Translations under genes and position numbers: made by a program
Shown here: in pieces, positions 22,890-31,056 of the stretch
Position numbering within the stretch: the first letter of the stretch is position 1
How the letters are laid out: every line of letters starts with the position of its first letter
The notes under the pieces: model-generated
Database searches by the model: none
The model's input: only the letters and a program-made list of their open reading frames with translations
Told to the model about the DNA's origin: nothing
From: Spirochaetota bacterium
GTDB lineage: Bacteria; Spirochaetota; Spirochaetia; B11-G9
Length of the DNA: 34,801 nucleotides
Reading direction: 5' to 3'
Assembly: GCA_024280415.1 (NCBI GenBank)
Contig: JAJRQE010000046.1
Coordinates: 1-34,801 of the forward strand

Positions 22890-23849
22890 ATGAAACGGTT
22901 CGGAATTCTTCTTGGTATCATGCTTATTGCAGTTAGTTTTTCGGTTTCTGCTGTAGAGTCAGTTCTTATCGATTTCTCTACACTGACAGCAGATATGGAA
23001 GATGGAAACAATAGTGCTACAACTGTAGATTTTTCTGGGAAAGCCGGTGTAGGCTACACAGACGAAGAAAAACAGCTTATGAAGACCTCTTTGGCAATTA
23101 AGAATTGGGATGTAGTTCTTAATTCTTCTGCAAGGACTGTCATGAATCAGAGGCTGTCATATACTATGGAAGCCCCTGTCAGGGCAGATGCATTAAATTA
23201 TGGCGGTGACACAGTAATGGGTATAAGGGTACATTTCCCTGAAGATCCATTCAATGCCTATGCAGTAGTGCAGCCCCCCTTCATGATACCGGGGTATATG
23301 CAGAAAGATGAGAATGACAAAACTGGAAGCAAGTTCGACGGCTTTGGTATAGTCAAAAATGTCGGTGCAATTAAGAGTATTGCAGTATCTGTCTATGGGA
23401 GTAACTTTACAAATGGTCTTGGTTTAATTCTAAGAGATCAGAACGGTGTTGAGAGAAATATATTTCTTGATTACCTTGATTTTAAGGGATGGAGAGATCT
23501 GGGTTGGGTAAACCCTTCATATATAGACGATATCAGAAACAGGGAATTGAAAAAGTATCCCCTCTATCCACGAACAACACCTATGCAGCAGCTTATTGGT
23601 TTTATTCTCTATAAGGATGCAGCACAGGATGGTGGTGATGTAATTACCTATATCAAGGATGTAACAATCAAATATGATTATGCTGTACTTCCTGGTGTTG
23701 ATGACATTGACAACGAAGCTCTATGGGGTATTCTAAGTCAAAGAGAGGAGTCAAGAAGAACTGCTGAATGGAGTAAACTTGGTGAAATCCAGGTATTGAG
23801 AGCTCTTGAAGATAAGCTTATCGATAAAACAGATAATACACAGGAATAA
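22890..23849 (+). CDS. flaA: Flagellar filament outer-layer (sheath) protein FlaA
   Basis: Periplasmic sheath protein of the spirochaete endoflagellum. I place the start at 22890, where AAAGGAG (22877-22883) is 6 nt upstream; this gives 319 residues with a good signal peptide MKRFGILLGIMLIAVSFSVSA. An upstream TTG at 22863 would add nine residues that carry the ribosome binding site. Family features are VLIDFSTLTADM, RVHFPEDPFNAYAVVQPPFM, GVIKSI-like stretches (GAIKSIAVSVYGSNF), LRDQNGVERNIFLDYLDFKGWRDLGWVNPSYI and DAAQDGGDVITYIKDVTI. Its own strong promoter and terminator make it monocistronic. FlaA marks the host as a spirochaete. Confidence 0.95.
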   Translation: MKRFGILLGIMLIAVSFSVSAVESVLIDFSTLTADMEDGNNSATTVDFSGKAGVGYTDEEKQLMKTSLAIKNWDVVLNSSARTVMNQRLSYTMEAPVRADALNYGGDTVMGIRVHFPEDPFNAYAVVQPPFMIPGYMQKDENDKTGSKFDGFGIVKNVGAIKSIAVSVYGSNFTNGLGLILRDQNGVERNIFLDYLDFKGWRDLGWVNPSYIDDIRNRELKKYPLYPRTTPMQQLIGFILYKDAAQDGGDVITYIKDVTIKYDYAVLPGVDDIDNEALWGILSQREESRRTAEWSKLGEIQVLRALEDKLIDKTDNTQE

Positions 23850-23874
23850 ACAATAGTATATTTACTAGAGCTAA

Positions 23875-23898
23875 AGCCACCTCCTATGGGGGTGGTTG
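23875..23898 (+). other. Hairpin between flaA stop and its terminator
   Basis: GCCACCTCC-TAT-GGGGGTGGT forms a 9-10 bp stem (about 23875-23897) with no T-run. The true terminator follows 25 nt later. It may protect the flaA message from 3' decay. Confidence 0.5.
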
Positions 23899-23921
23899 TT
23901 GACTGGTATTATACAGACAGG

Positions 23922-23951
23922 CTCCCGGTTATCGCGACCGGGAGTTTTTTT
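23922..23951 (+). terminator. Rho-independent terminator of flaA
   Basis: CTCCCGGT pairs with ACCGGGAG across a 7-nt loop (TATCGCG) and is followed by seven T. No coding sequence is seen between it and 24043; the gap includes a run of seven G around 23983. Confidence 0.92.
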
Positions 23952-24042
23952 GGTTGATCACAGATTGGTAGAGAAGGGCATTTGGGGGGGTATAATGATA
24001 ATAAAATATGAGCTTGTTTAATAAACCCAGACAGACAGTGAA

Positions 24043-24933
24043 CTACTTCAACAGATCAAGATCAAGACTGACCCCTGTTGTCAGACGGAATAAGAAAACA
24101 CCCGGACCGGAATTAGCAAGAGTTAAAGGGGTTGCATCACTGTAACCAAAAGAATAAATATTGCTTTCCATGTTTGTAATTAATTCTATTCCGTCCGAAA
24201 CTTTAAAAGTGAAATTAGTTCCCAGTATGAGTGAATTTAATCTGTTCTCTGTTGTGGAGGTGGCTCCGGAAACAAGATAGGTTCTTGAAACTGTCTGGTA
24301 GGCAAATGATACAAGTGTCCTTAATGGAACATTTTTTTGAAACATATCAATCTTAAAAGCATACTCTCTGAAGCTGTCATCAACTTCAAGGGTGCTGGTC
24401 TGTTTTGTAATAAAAGACTTGGAAGTAATACTGAATGAACATATTGCATTCGGAATATAGTATCCTATAGCTATCTCATTAAATTCCTGAATGTAATCCC
24501 CAGCTTTAATAAATCTGGAACCTATGGAACTGTCTGCTTTAAGGGATGCATAAATAAATCCTGGAAACTCAACCTGAACAGATGTTGAAATTCCGGATTT
24601 CATTGGTGTCTGGGCAGTATTGAAAAGTCCGAAAAATGGTCCAAGCCCAAGTTTAAAAAAACTATGCTGATATTCGAAAAGTGTAAAAGTAGTATATCTC
24701 AGTATAGGATCATAGAATACTCCGGCTTTTAAGATAATATCATCACTGATATTATCCTTTCCGAAGATACTGATTCCCCAGGGATAATAGGTTCCGGAGA
24801 ATGTAGAGACTGTAGAGGTGTCAGTCTTATCAAACGAAATATCACTTATATGAAAGAGTGTTGAGATTTCCATACCGGAAACCGGGATCAGGAAAATAGT
24901 TATAAAAAGTAAAACAAAAATAAATTTTTTCAT
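24043..24933 (-). CDS. Probable outer-membrane beta-barrel protein, unknown function
   Basis: 296 residues with a signal peptide (MKKFIFVLLFITIFLIPVSG) followed by alternating short hydrophobic strands and polar turns, many Tyr, Phe, Ser and Thr, and a C-terminal stretch FRLTTGVSLDLDLLK, all typical of an outer-membrane barrel or a periplasmic beta protein. No named domain recognised. Its ATG touches the stop of the upstream gene (24934), so the two are one operon, antisense to the flaA and cheA genes between which they lie. The stretch FELGLGPFFGLFNTAQTP-like region (residues 92-110) is unremarkable. The barrel call is inferred from composition. Confidence 0.6.
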   Translation of the reverse strand: MKKFIFVLLFITIFLIPVSGMEISTLFHISDISFDKTDTSTVSTFSGTYYPWGISIFGKDNISDDIILKAGVFYDPILRYTTFTLFEYQHSFFKLGLGPFFGLFNTAQTPMKSGISTSVQVEFPGFIYASLKADSSIGSRFIKAGDYIQEFNEIAIGYYIPNAICSFSITSKSFITKQTSTLEVDDSFREYAFKIDMFQKNVPLRTLVSFAYQTVSRTYLVSGATSTTENRLNSLILGTNFTFKVSDGIELITNMESNIYSFGYSDATPLTLANSGPGVFLFRLTTGVSLDLDLLK

Positions 24934-26091
24934 CTAGAACTCCGCCTTAACACTGATGACTCCCTCAAACATTTCATTAAGGGAATAGGGTAACAGTTGT
25001 GTATTTAACATAAGATTCCAGATAACACCGGAAGTAATAACACTAAGATATGGGGAAATAACAACACCGAATTGGTTGCTGCCTCCCGAACTTGAGTAGG
25101 TTGCTCCCCCTTCCAGTCCTCCATAGAAGGTACTTTGTAAGGGATCCCCGATTAGAAAATTTATATGGACATCAGATGATCCTGCATCTGCAGTAGGGTA
25201 CTGTAAATAAAATCCGGGATGTAGAAAAAGTGTAAGAATAATTGTCATATTATTTAGTTTAATTCTCGGTTCAAACAGGAAAAATAATCTATTTATGTCA
25301 AATGTCACCGCAGGATCCCATTGGGGTATCCCTATCTGGGCAAAAAATTCACCTGTACTCCCGGGACTGTAGTAGAAAAGAAAACCAGCCCTGTACAAAC
25401 CCATGGAGGAAGCGGGAAAACTTCCCCCCAGAAAACCTTCAATTTTAACTTTATCAAAATTCATGAGTACACGAAGATCACTGGAAAAGTAACCATCACC
25501 TAAATAGCCATCCTGGTATATATAGGCAGATGAGTTTATCCTGTCGCTGCCGAAATTGGTGGAAAGTTTAAATCCTGTTCCGTTTATTCTGTGAATTCCA
25601 TCAAATTCACTATTTGGGAAATATAAATACCCTCTGTAACGGGTGTTTATTGGAACTGAACCAAATAGAGTTGGGAAATCATCTCCGGAACCAAGTACAT
25701 CTGTTTTTCCTATGAAATAGGTGAGTTCGGTTGTAGAAGAAAATAGATCACGTATTGCAATTTCTGCTGACTGAAATTTAAGGTAGGTCTGATTGGAGAG
25801 AAATGTGGCAAGCTCCTGGGAAGTCCCGCTATAATCGGAAATATCTGCACTGGAATATCCAAGATCCATACTGTCGAAGCCAAGAATTAGGTTGCCTCCA
25901 AGCTTATATCCGCCTCCTACACGGAGATCAACCTTTCCCCTTGTTGTTAAAACAGGAATCCCGTTTGATAAAATTGCCCGGGAAATCAGTTCCATATTAG
26001 TTACATCTGTTTCAGCAGAAAATAGATTAAATGACAGAACAATAAGGAAAACAATAATCAGTAAAAAGACTCTTTTCGTACACAAGTTCAT
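24934..26091 (-). CDS. Probable outer-membrane beta-barrel protein, unknown function
   Basis: 385 residues starting with a signal peptide (MNLCTKRVFLLIIVFLIVLSFNLFSA). The mature part shows repeated amphipathic strands such as GGGYKLGGNLILGFDSMDLG, KVEIEG-type hairpins (FDKVKIEGFLGGSF) and GGLEGGATYSSSGGSNQFGV, and ends MFEGVISVKAEF, with a terminal Phe as in many outer-membrane barrels. No known family recognised. GGGAG is 7 nt before the ATG, and a TATAAT-like -10 lies at 26114-26119 on this strand. It is divergent from cheA and forms an operon with the gene after it. Confidence 0.6.
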   Translation of the reverse strand: MNLCTKRVFLLIIVFLIVLSFNLFSAETDVTNMELISRAILSNGIPVLTTRGKVDLRVGGGYKLGGNLILGFDSMDLGYSSADISDYSGTSQELATFLSNQTYLKFQSAEIAIRDLFSSTTELTYFIGKTDVLGSGDDFPTLFGSVPINTRYRGYLYFPNSEFDGIHRINGTGFKLSTNFGSDRINSSAYIYQDGYLGDGYFSSDLRVLMNFDKVKIEGFLGGSFPASSMGLYRAGFLFYYSPGSTGEFFAQIGIPQWDPAVTFDINRLFFLFEPRIKLNNMTIILTLFLHPGFYLQYPTADAGSSDVHINFLIGDPLQSTFYGGLEGGATYSSSGGSNQFGVVISPYLSVITSGVIWNLMLNTQLLPYSLNEMFEGVISVKAEF

Positions 26092-26113
26092 TTTGATACT
26101 CCCATCACCATAT

Positions 26114-26146
26114 ATTATACCTCTTTTATTAAAAAATTAAAGTCAA
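26114..26146 (-). promoter_or_regulatory. Possible promoter of the two beta-barrel genes
   Basis: On the minus strand a perfect TATAAT (26119-26114) is 23 nt upstream of the ATG. The nearest TTGACT (26146-26141) is 21 bp away, too far for a normal sigma-70 spacer, so the -35 may be a weaker element or be dispensable. Confidence 0.4.
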
Positions 26147-26179
26147 TTAATATAAGTATCGAAAATATTGGGAATTAGA

Positions 26180-26207
26180 TTGACGCTTTTGATTTATTAT
26201 TTAAAAT
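26180..26207 (+). promoter_or_regulatory. Possible promoter of the chemotaxis operon
   Basis: TTGACG, 16-bp spacer, TAAAAT, 45 nt before the cheA ATG at 26252. Just downstream, TTGAC-TTTAGCTT-GTCAA (26213-26230) is a small inverted repeat that could bind a regulator. Prediction by eye. Confidence 0.45.
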
Positions 26208-26251
26208 CGTACTTGACTTTAGCTTGTCAATATAAGATGATTATTCCTGAT

Positions 26252-28603
26252 ATGAGTGATTATTTAGATCCTAATAACGAAGAGTTACTAAAAGATTTTT
26301 ATGTAGAAGCAGAGATGCAGGTGGAAATTCTGGAACAGAATATACTTGTTCTGGAATCTAATCCCGGTAATATGGATGCTGTTGATGAGATATTCAGAGC
26401 TGCCCATACCCTTAAGGGTGCTTCTGCAACAGTACAGATGAATGAGCTGGCAGGTTTTACTCACATTGTGGAGGATGTCCTTGATGAAATCAGGGAAGGA
26501 TCCATAAAGGTTTTTCCAGTCACTGTGGACATTCTTCTGGAGGCCATTGATCTGATAAAAGAGATGCTGAGTTGCAGATCAGAAGGGACTGTCTACGATG
26601 AAGATATTTCCGGTCTGACAGGACAACTCAAGGGACTCCTTGACGGGAGTTCTGCTTCTGAAACGTCCTCTGGGGACACCATGAATGACACAGCAGAAAA
26701 TAATACCGATTTAACACTTTCAGAGTATGAACTCCTTGAACTTCTCGAAGCAGCAAATGAGGGCGAAAAGGTTTATGCGATACGAGTAAATTTTAACGAA
26801 GATCACCCTATGAATTCCATTGGCGGAATCCAGGTATTTGCAGCTTCGAAAAGTGCCGGAATAGTTCTTAGAACAATGCCTGATTTTGAAGAGATTTATG
26901 AAGATGTTTTTCATCCTGAAATTGTATATTATGTTTCTACTCCAGTTCCCGAAGAGGAGCTGTCTGCAAAATTAAATATTCCCGGGGTAGTTACATCCCT
27001 TTCACTGGATGAGCTCTCTTCTTCTTCAGAAGGAATAACAGGGGCGTCAAAAACTGTAGAAACCATGAAGGCAACACCCGGTAACGGTAAAGCTGACCCG
27101 CAAATTGACGAAAAGAAAAATGAAGCAGCATCCTTCGGTGGATCTACCGAATCTGATGATGGAAAGTCTGAGAAGAAAGTAAAAAAGGAAAAAGAGTTAA
27201 AGAAAAGAAAAAACCTGGGTTCTGTTCTTCGTGTTGACAGCCGGAGAATTGATAATCTTCTTAACCTTGTAAGTGAGACTGTTATTACAAAAGCAACTTT
27301 CACTCAGATCGGGAATAATTTTTCCGAGGTTGAGGCCAGTCTGAATGATCAGGAAAGACTCTACAGAGACGGGCTGAAAAGGCTTATTAATTCATTCCAG
27401 AGCTATGTGGAACGAGCAGGAGAAGGACTCACTGCAAACGAGATAAAATCTGAGATGAATGACCAGTTTTCTGATCTTTTTGCAGCCTTTGAGGAGTCCA
27501 AATCCAATTTCAAGAATACCATAGTAAAATTCAGATCAACTTCGCAGAACCTTGCAAGAACAACCAGTGAGCTTCAGGAAGCAGTTATGCAGATCCGGAT
27601 GGTTCCTATTAGTCAGATTTTTTCCCGTTTCCCACGGCTTGTCAGGGATGCTTCAAAATCCCTTAGCAAAAATATAAACCTGAAGATTATTGGTGAAGAT
27701 ACGGAACTGGATAAATCTGTAATCGAAGATCTTCTCGATCCACTTATTCACTGTGTCCGTAATTCTGTCGATCATGGCATAGAGATTCCTGAGGAACGTA
27801 TTAGATCAGGTAAACCTCCTGAGGGAGAGGTAATACTAAAAGCCCGGAATGAGGGCAGCCTGATTATTATCGATATTGAAGATGATGGAAAAGGAATTGA
27901 TGTGGAAGCTGTTCGTACTAAGGCTGTAGAACGGGGAGTAATCCATCCAAGTAAGGTTCTTTCCAATGTAGAGGCATTTAATTTAATTTTTGAACCTGGG
28001 TTTTCCACAGCAAAAAAAGTATCTGATATTTCCGGAAGGGGAGTTGGTCTTGATGTGGTTAAGCGAAAAATTGAAAAACTGAACGGTAATGTGAACGTAT
28101 GGTCTGAGTTGGGTGTAGGGAGTAAAATTACTATAAAAATACCTCTTACTCTTGCAATTATCCAGGCTCTTCTTGTTCGGATAGGTAGCGAGGTCTATGC
28201 CATACCAATTACTTCTGTCATTGACAGTCATAGAATCAAACCGGCAGAAATAAAGCTTATTGATGGTTACGAAGTTATTGATGTACGGGAGGATGTTATT
28301 TCTCTGATACGACTTGACAGGCTGTTTAATATTCCCACAGAGTCATCAAGTGAATATAATTTTGTTGTAATTGTAGGAAGCGGTGATAAAAAAATGGGGC
28401 TTATGGTTGATTCTCTGATCGGTGAAGAGGATGTAGTAATTAAGCCCCTGAAGGACAGATATACAAGTTCTCCCGGAGTTGCCGGAGCAACAATTTTGGG
28501 AGATGGTATTGTTGCTTTAATTATTGATGTAAGTCAACTTCTTGATCTTGGTTTAAAGCAGGAGATAGAAAACCGAAGAAGACGTTCTGCTTCGATAATG
28601 TAA
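26252..28603 (+). CDS. cheA: Chemotaxis histidine kinase CheA with enlarged dimerisation domain
   Basis: Cytoplasmic kinase that phosphorylates CheY under receptor control. The start is taken as the ATG at 26252 (MSDYLDPNNEELLKDF), giving 783 residues; earlier TTG or ATG starts are possible and no good ribosome binding site is visible. In order: HPt domain with phospho-acceptor His52 (AAHTLKGAS), a low-complexity linker ending in a Lys-rich run, dimerisation domain opening LLNLVSETVITKATF, HATPase (CVRNSVDHGIEIPEERI, DIEDDGKGID, SGRGVGLDVVKRKIE), and a CheW-like regulatory domain. About 91 residues separate VITKATF from QEAVMQIRM, versus roughly 30 in E. coli as I recall it, so the P3 helices carry an insertion of about 60 residues. 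That trait is described for spirochaete CheA. Confidence 0.95.
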   Translation: MSDYLDPNNEELLKDFYVEAEMQVEILEQNILVLESNPGNMDAVDEIFRAAHTLKGASATVQMNELAGFTHIVEDVLDEIREGSIKVFPVTVDILLEAIDLIKEMLSCRSEGTVYDEDISGLTGQLKGLLDGSSASETSSGDTMNDTAENNTDLTLSEYELLELLEAANEGEKVYAIRVNFNEDHPMNSIGGIQVFAASKSAGIVLRTMPDFEEIYEDVFHPEIVYYVSTPVPEEELSAKLNIPGVVTSLSLDELSSSSEGITGASKTVETMKATPGNGKADPQIDEKKNEAASFGGSTESDDGKSEKKVKKEKELKKRKNLGSVLRVDSRRIDNLLNLVSETVITKATFTQIGNNFSEVEASLNDQERLYRDGLKRLINSFQSYVERAGEGLTANEIKSEMNDQFSDLFAAFEESKSNFKNTIVKFRSTSQNLARTTSELQEAVMQIRMVPISQIFSRFPRLVRDASKSLSKNINLKIIGEDTELDKSVIEDLLDPLIHCVRNSVDHGIEIPEERIRSGKPPEGEVILKARNEGSLIIIDIEDDGKGIDVEAVRTKAVERGVIHPSKVLSNVEAFNLIFEPGFSTAKKVSDISGRGVGLDVVKRKIEKLNGNVNVWSELGVGSKITIKIPLTLAIIQALLVRIGSEVYAIPITSVIDSHRIKPAEIKLIDGYEVIDVREDVISLIRLDRLFNIPTESSSEYNFVVIVGSGDKKMGLMVDSLIGEEDVVIKPLKDRYTSSPGVAGATILGDGIVALIIDVSQLLDLGLKQEIENRRRRSASIM

Positions 28604-28639
28604 ATAAGCGAAAGCCCGAAAGCGTATACGGAGAGAATG

Positions 28640-29926
28640 ATGAACGCTGTAATTGAAAATAACGAAACTTTTGTAAATAAAAATCTTGAAAATATTAATT
28701 TTAAGATGGTTGCTTTTTCTCTGGCAGGAAAAGATTACAGTATTGATATAATGAAAATCAGAGAAATATCAAAAGCAAAACACTTCACCTATGTTCCCAA
28801 TTCTCTTCCCTATGTTAAAGGTGTCTATAATCTGCGAGGTGATATTATATCAATAATTGACCTCAGAACTATGTTCAATCTTCCTACTGTAAGTTCTGAC
28901 GGTAAGCAGTCAGATGAAATAATTATACTGAGACTTGAGGATTATCTTCTTGGAGTTATAGTTGATTCCATAGATAAGGTTGTTGGTATTGAATCGTCAA
29001 CAATTCAGCCTCCCCATCCAATATTCGGTGATATTAATATTAAATTTATCCAGGGAGTAGTTGAGAAGGATCAACGGCTCTATATTATTCTGGATGTGGA
29101 AAGAATATTTGGTCAGGAAGCTTTAATTGATGAAGTTGCTCCTGCTGAATATCATGCTCCTGAGAGATTCTCGGAGGATAAGGTTGAAGAGATCAGTATG
29201 GGGTTTATTGCAGAAACACTGCGAACCTTTAGTAAGTTTAATGTAACAGATCTGAATAACAGATGGGTTGATAAACGTTTTGATGAGTGGAAAACCTTAC
29301 GGGGGAACAGTTCCGAGGCACTGCAGCTTCATTCCGAAGCTGATTCTGATGAGTTTCTTTCTAAATTTTATTCTTCCGACACAGGACGGTTCTGGAGCGA
29401 TGATTATAGAAATAGTGTGGGAACTTTATTTGAAAGTAATATGGCTGGTGCAATAAGAATCTGGAATCCCGGATGCGGAAAAGGCTATGAGACTTATTCC
29501 CTGGCAGCTCTTCTTTCCGAAAGGTATAAGGATGCCAGTATAAAGATTTGGGCCAACGATAAAGATCTAATGAGTATCTCCAATGCACCTAACCTTATAA
29601 TTGATAAACAGAACCTACCGGAATATATGGATAAGTTTGTTATACCCGTAAATGATAAATTTCAGTTTGGACAGGAATTAAAGGATATAATTCTTTTTGA
29701 ATATCATGATATTACCCATCCAAATACGTTTCCTGAAGTTGATATTATCATTGCCAGGGATATTCTTTCATTTCTTAGTTACAGTGATCAGCTTAGAATG
29801 ATAGCGGAATTCAGAGAAAAACTTAAAAGTGGAGGTCTCCTGTTAATCGGTGAGAATGAAAATATATATTCTGATGACTGGAAGATGGTGAAAAGTTCAA
29901 ATATAACTGCCTATAAAAAGGTATAA
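28640..29926 (+). CDS. cheW: CheW fused to a CheR-like methyltransferase domain
   Basis: 428 residues. The first ~165 are a CheW coupling domain (FKMVAFSLAGKDYSIDIMKI, YVPNSLPYVKGVYNLRGDII, DSIDKVVGIESS). After a linker with an amphipathic helix, residues 235-428 are CheR-like: FWSDDYRNSVGTLFE, the SAM-site region IRIWNPGCGKGYETYSLA, IKIWANDKD, DIIIARDILSFLSYSDQLRM and LKSGGLLLIGENENIY. The usual CheR CR-N in the DxIxCRNVLIYF motif reads ARDILSFL, so activity is uncertain. Two start codons are adjacent; GGAG spacing favours 28640 over 28637. CheW-CheR fusions are reported from spirochaete arrays. 36 bp after cheA; 18 bp before cheX. Confidence 0.9.
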   Translation: MNAVIENNETFVNKNLENINFKMVAFSLAGKDYSIDIMKIREISKAKHFTYVPNSLPYVKGVYNLRGDIISIIDLRTMFNLPTVSSDGKQSDEIIILRLEDYLLGVIVDSIDKVVGIESSTIQPPHPIFGDINIKFIQGVVEKDQRLYIILDVERIFGQEALIDEVAPAEYHAPERFSEDKVEEISMGFIAETLRTFSKFNVTDLNNRWVDKRFDEWKTLRGNSSEALQLHSEADSDEFLSKFYSSDTGRFWSDDYRNSVGTLFESNMAGAIRIWNPGCGKGYETYSLAALLSERYKDASIKIWANDKDLMSISNAPNLIIDKQNLPEYMDKFVIPVNDKFQFGQELKDIILFEYHDITHPNTFPEVDIIIARDILSFLSYSDQLRMIAEFREKLKSGGLLLIGENENIYSDDWKMVKSSNITAYKKV

Positions 29927-29944
29927 TAATTTAAGGAGTTCTGT

Positions 29945-30409
29945 ATGAGAGTTGAGTATATTAATCCATTTGTTGAAGCTGCCTTTGATATCTTGAAAGA
30001 GGTTCTTGGTGACGATGTGCAACGGGGAGAGCTTTATCTTAAATCAACTTCCAAATCAGTAATGGGTGTTGCCGCTTTTGTTGGTCTTGCAGGTAATGTA
30101 GAAGGCAGGGTTCTTTTTGATATGTCAATGGAAACTGCTCTTGCAATAGCTTCTGAAATGAATGGTGAAACCCTCACTGTTCTGGATGATCTCGGCAAAG
30201 CAACTATTACAGAGCTTGCCAATATGATAACAGCCCAGGCAGTAACAAAGCTTCATGACCTGGGATTTGTGTTTGACCTTACTCCGCCAGCTATTTTTAC
30301 TGGTGAGAATATGGAAATTACCGATAATGAGGTAGAAGCTCTGATTGTTCCTGTAATTACCAAACAGGGAAAGATTGAAATTAATGTAGCTGTTCGAGAA
30401 AGAACTTAG
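29945..30409 (+). CDS. cheX: CheY-P phosphatase CheX
   Basis: 154-residue phosphatase of the CheC/CheX/FliY family, the principal CheY-P phosphatase in spirochaetes. The catalytic ExxN pair is visible as E90 and N93 in ITELANMITAQAV, and the VEGRVLFDMSMETALAIAS segment is typical. AAGGAG lies 7 nt before the ATG. It sits in the conserved cheA-cheW-cheX-cheY order known from Borrelia and Treponema. Confidence 0.93.
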   Translation: MRVEYINPFVEAAFDILKEVLGDDVQRGELYLKSTSKSVMGVAAFVGLAGNVEGRVLFDMSMETALAIASEMNGETLTVLDDLGKATITELANMITAQAVTKLHDLGFVFDLTPPAIFTGENMEITDNEVEALIVPVITKQGKIEINVAVRERT

Positions 30410-30421
30410 GAGGAAGTTGCT

Positions 30422-30856
30422 GTGAAAACTAAAATGGATTTTCCAAGCATTAATGAGAGAAAACCGGAAGGACAAGGTGCTGGAGGTGAAGCCTATAAGG
30501 TTTTAATAGTTGATGATTCAATGTTTGTCAAAAAACAAATAAGCCAGATATTAACGTCAGAAGGTTTTGAAGTTGTAGGGACAGCTGGCGATGGTCTTGA
30601 GGGTCTTGAAAAATATAAAGAGCTTTATCCTAATGTAGATTTTGTGACTATGGATATAACAATGCCCAAAATGGATGGTATTTCATCTCTTGAGAAAATT
30701 CTGGAGTTTGATAAAGATGCAAAAGTAATCATGGTCAGTGCTTTGGGAAAGCAGGATCTTGTCAAAAAAGCCCTCATGATCGGTGCTAAAAATTATATTG
30801 TAAAGCCACTTGACCGTGTTAAAGTTCTGGAAAGAGTTCTTCAAAGTATCAAGTAG
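30422..30856 (+). CDS. cheY: Chemotaxis response regulator CheY
   Basis: Single-receiver protein that controls flagellar motor switching. I use the GTG at 30422, which has AGGAGG at 8-nt spacing; the product is 144 residues with an extra 24 or so residues before the receiver core. Receiver landmarks: acidic pair in VLIVDDSMFVKKQ (Asp31, Asp32), phospho-acceptor Asp78 in FVTMDITMPKMDG, Ser106 in MVSALGKQ, Lys128 in YIVKPLDR. No output domain. The N-terminal extension (about 20 residues rich in Gly, Glu and Lys) is unusual, and a start at the ATG 12 nt downstream would shorten it only slightly. Confidence 0.95.
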   Translation: MKTKMDFPSINERKPEGQGAGGEAYKVLIVDDSMFVKKQISQILTSEGFEVVGTAGDGLEGLEKYKELYPNVDFVTMDITMPKMDGISSLEKILEFDKDAKVIMVSALGKQDLVKKALMIGAKNYIVKPLDRVKVLERVLQSIK

Positions 30857-30885
30857 TATCTGGTATCGGTTTTAGGAAGTTTTGG

Positions 30886-30959
30886 GGGCGGCTAGCTCAG
30901 TTGGTTAGAGCACTTGCTCGACATGCAAGGGGTCACAGGTTCGAATCCCGTGTCGCCCA
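30886..30959 (+). tRNA. tRNA-Val (GAC), with C at position 33
   Basis: A complete cloverleaf: acceptor GGGCGGC with GTCGCCC (one G-T wobble), D stem GCTC/GAGC, anticodon stem CTTGC/GCAAG with loop TCGACAT (anticodon GAC at 30920-30922), 5-nt variable loop, T stem ACAGG/CCCGT (one A-C mismatch) and loop TTCGAAT, discriminator A. CCA is not encoded. Position 33, almost always U, is C here. It follows cheY by 29 bp and may be co-transcribed with it. Confidence 0.92.
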
Positions 30960-30987
30960 TTTGAAATTTCTTGTAATATATAGAGTC

Positions 30988-31020
30988 AAAGCGGGGAAAT
31001 TTATTTTTCCGCTTTTTTTT
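30988..31020 (+). terminator. Rho-independent terminator after tRNA-Val
   Basis: AAAGCGG pairs with CCGCTTT across 14 nt that can form a further short A/T stem, followed by about eight T. It ends the plus-strand cheY/tRNA transcript and lies at the 3' side of the convergent alcohol dehydrogenase gene. Confidence 0.85.
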
Positions 31021-31056
31021 TGTTCTTTTGACAGATTGTGAAACGAACTGTAAAAA

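Noticed and set aside
26168-26251. TTG start for cheA 28 codons upstream
   Set aside because: The extra residues are unlike the CheA HPt start and lie over the predicted promoter.
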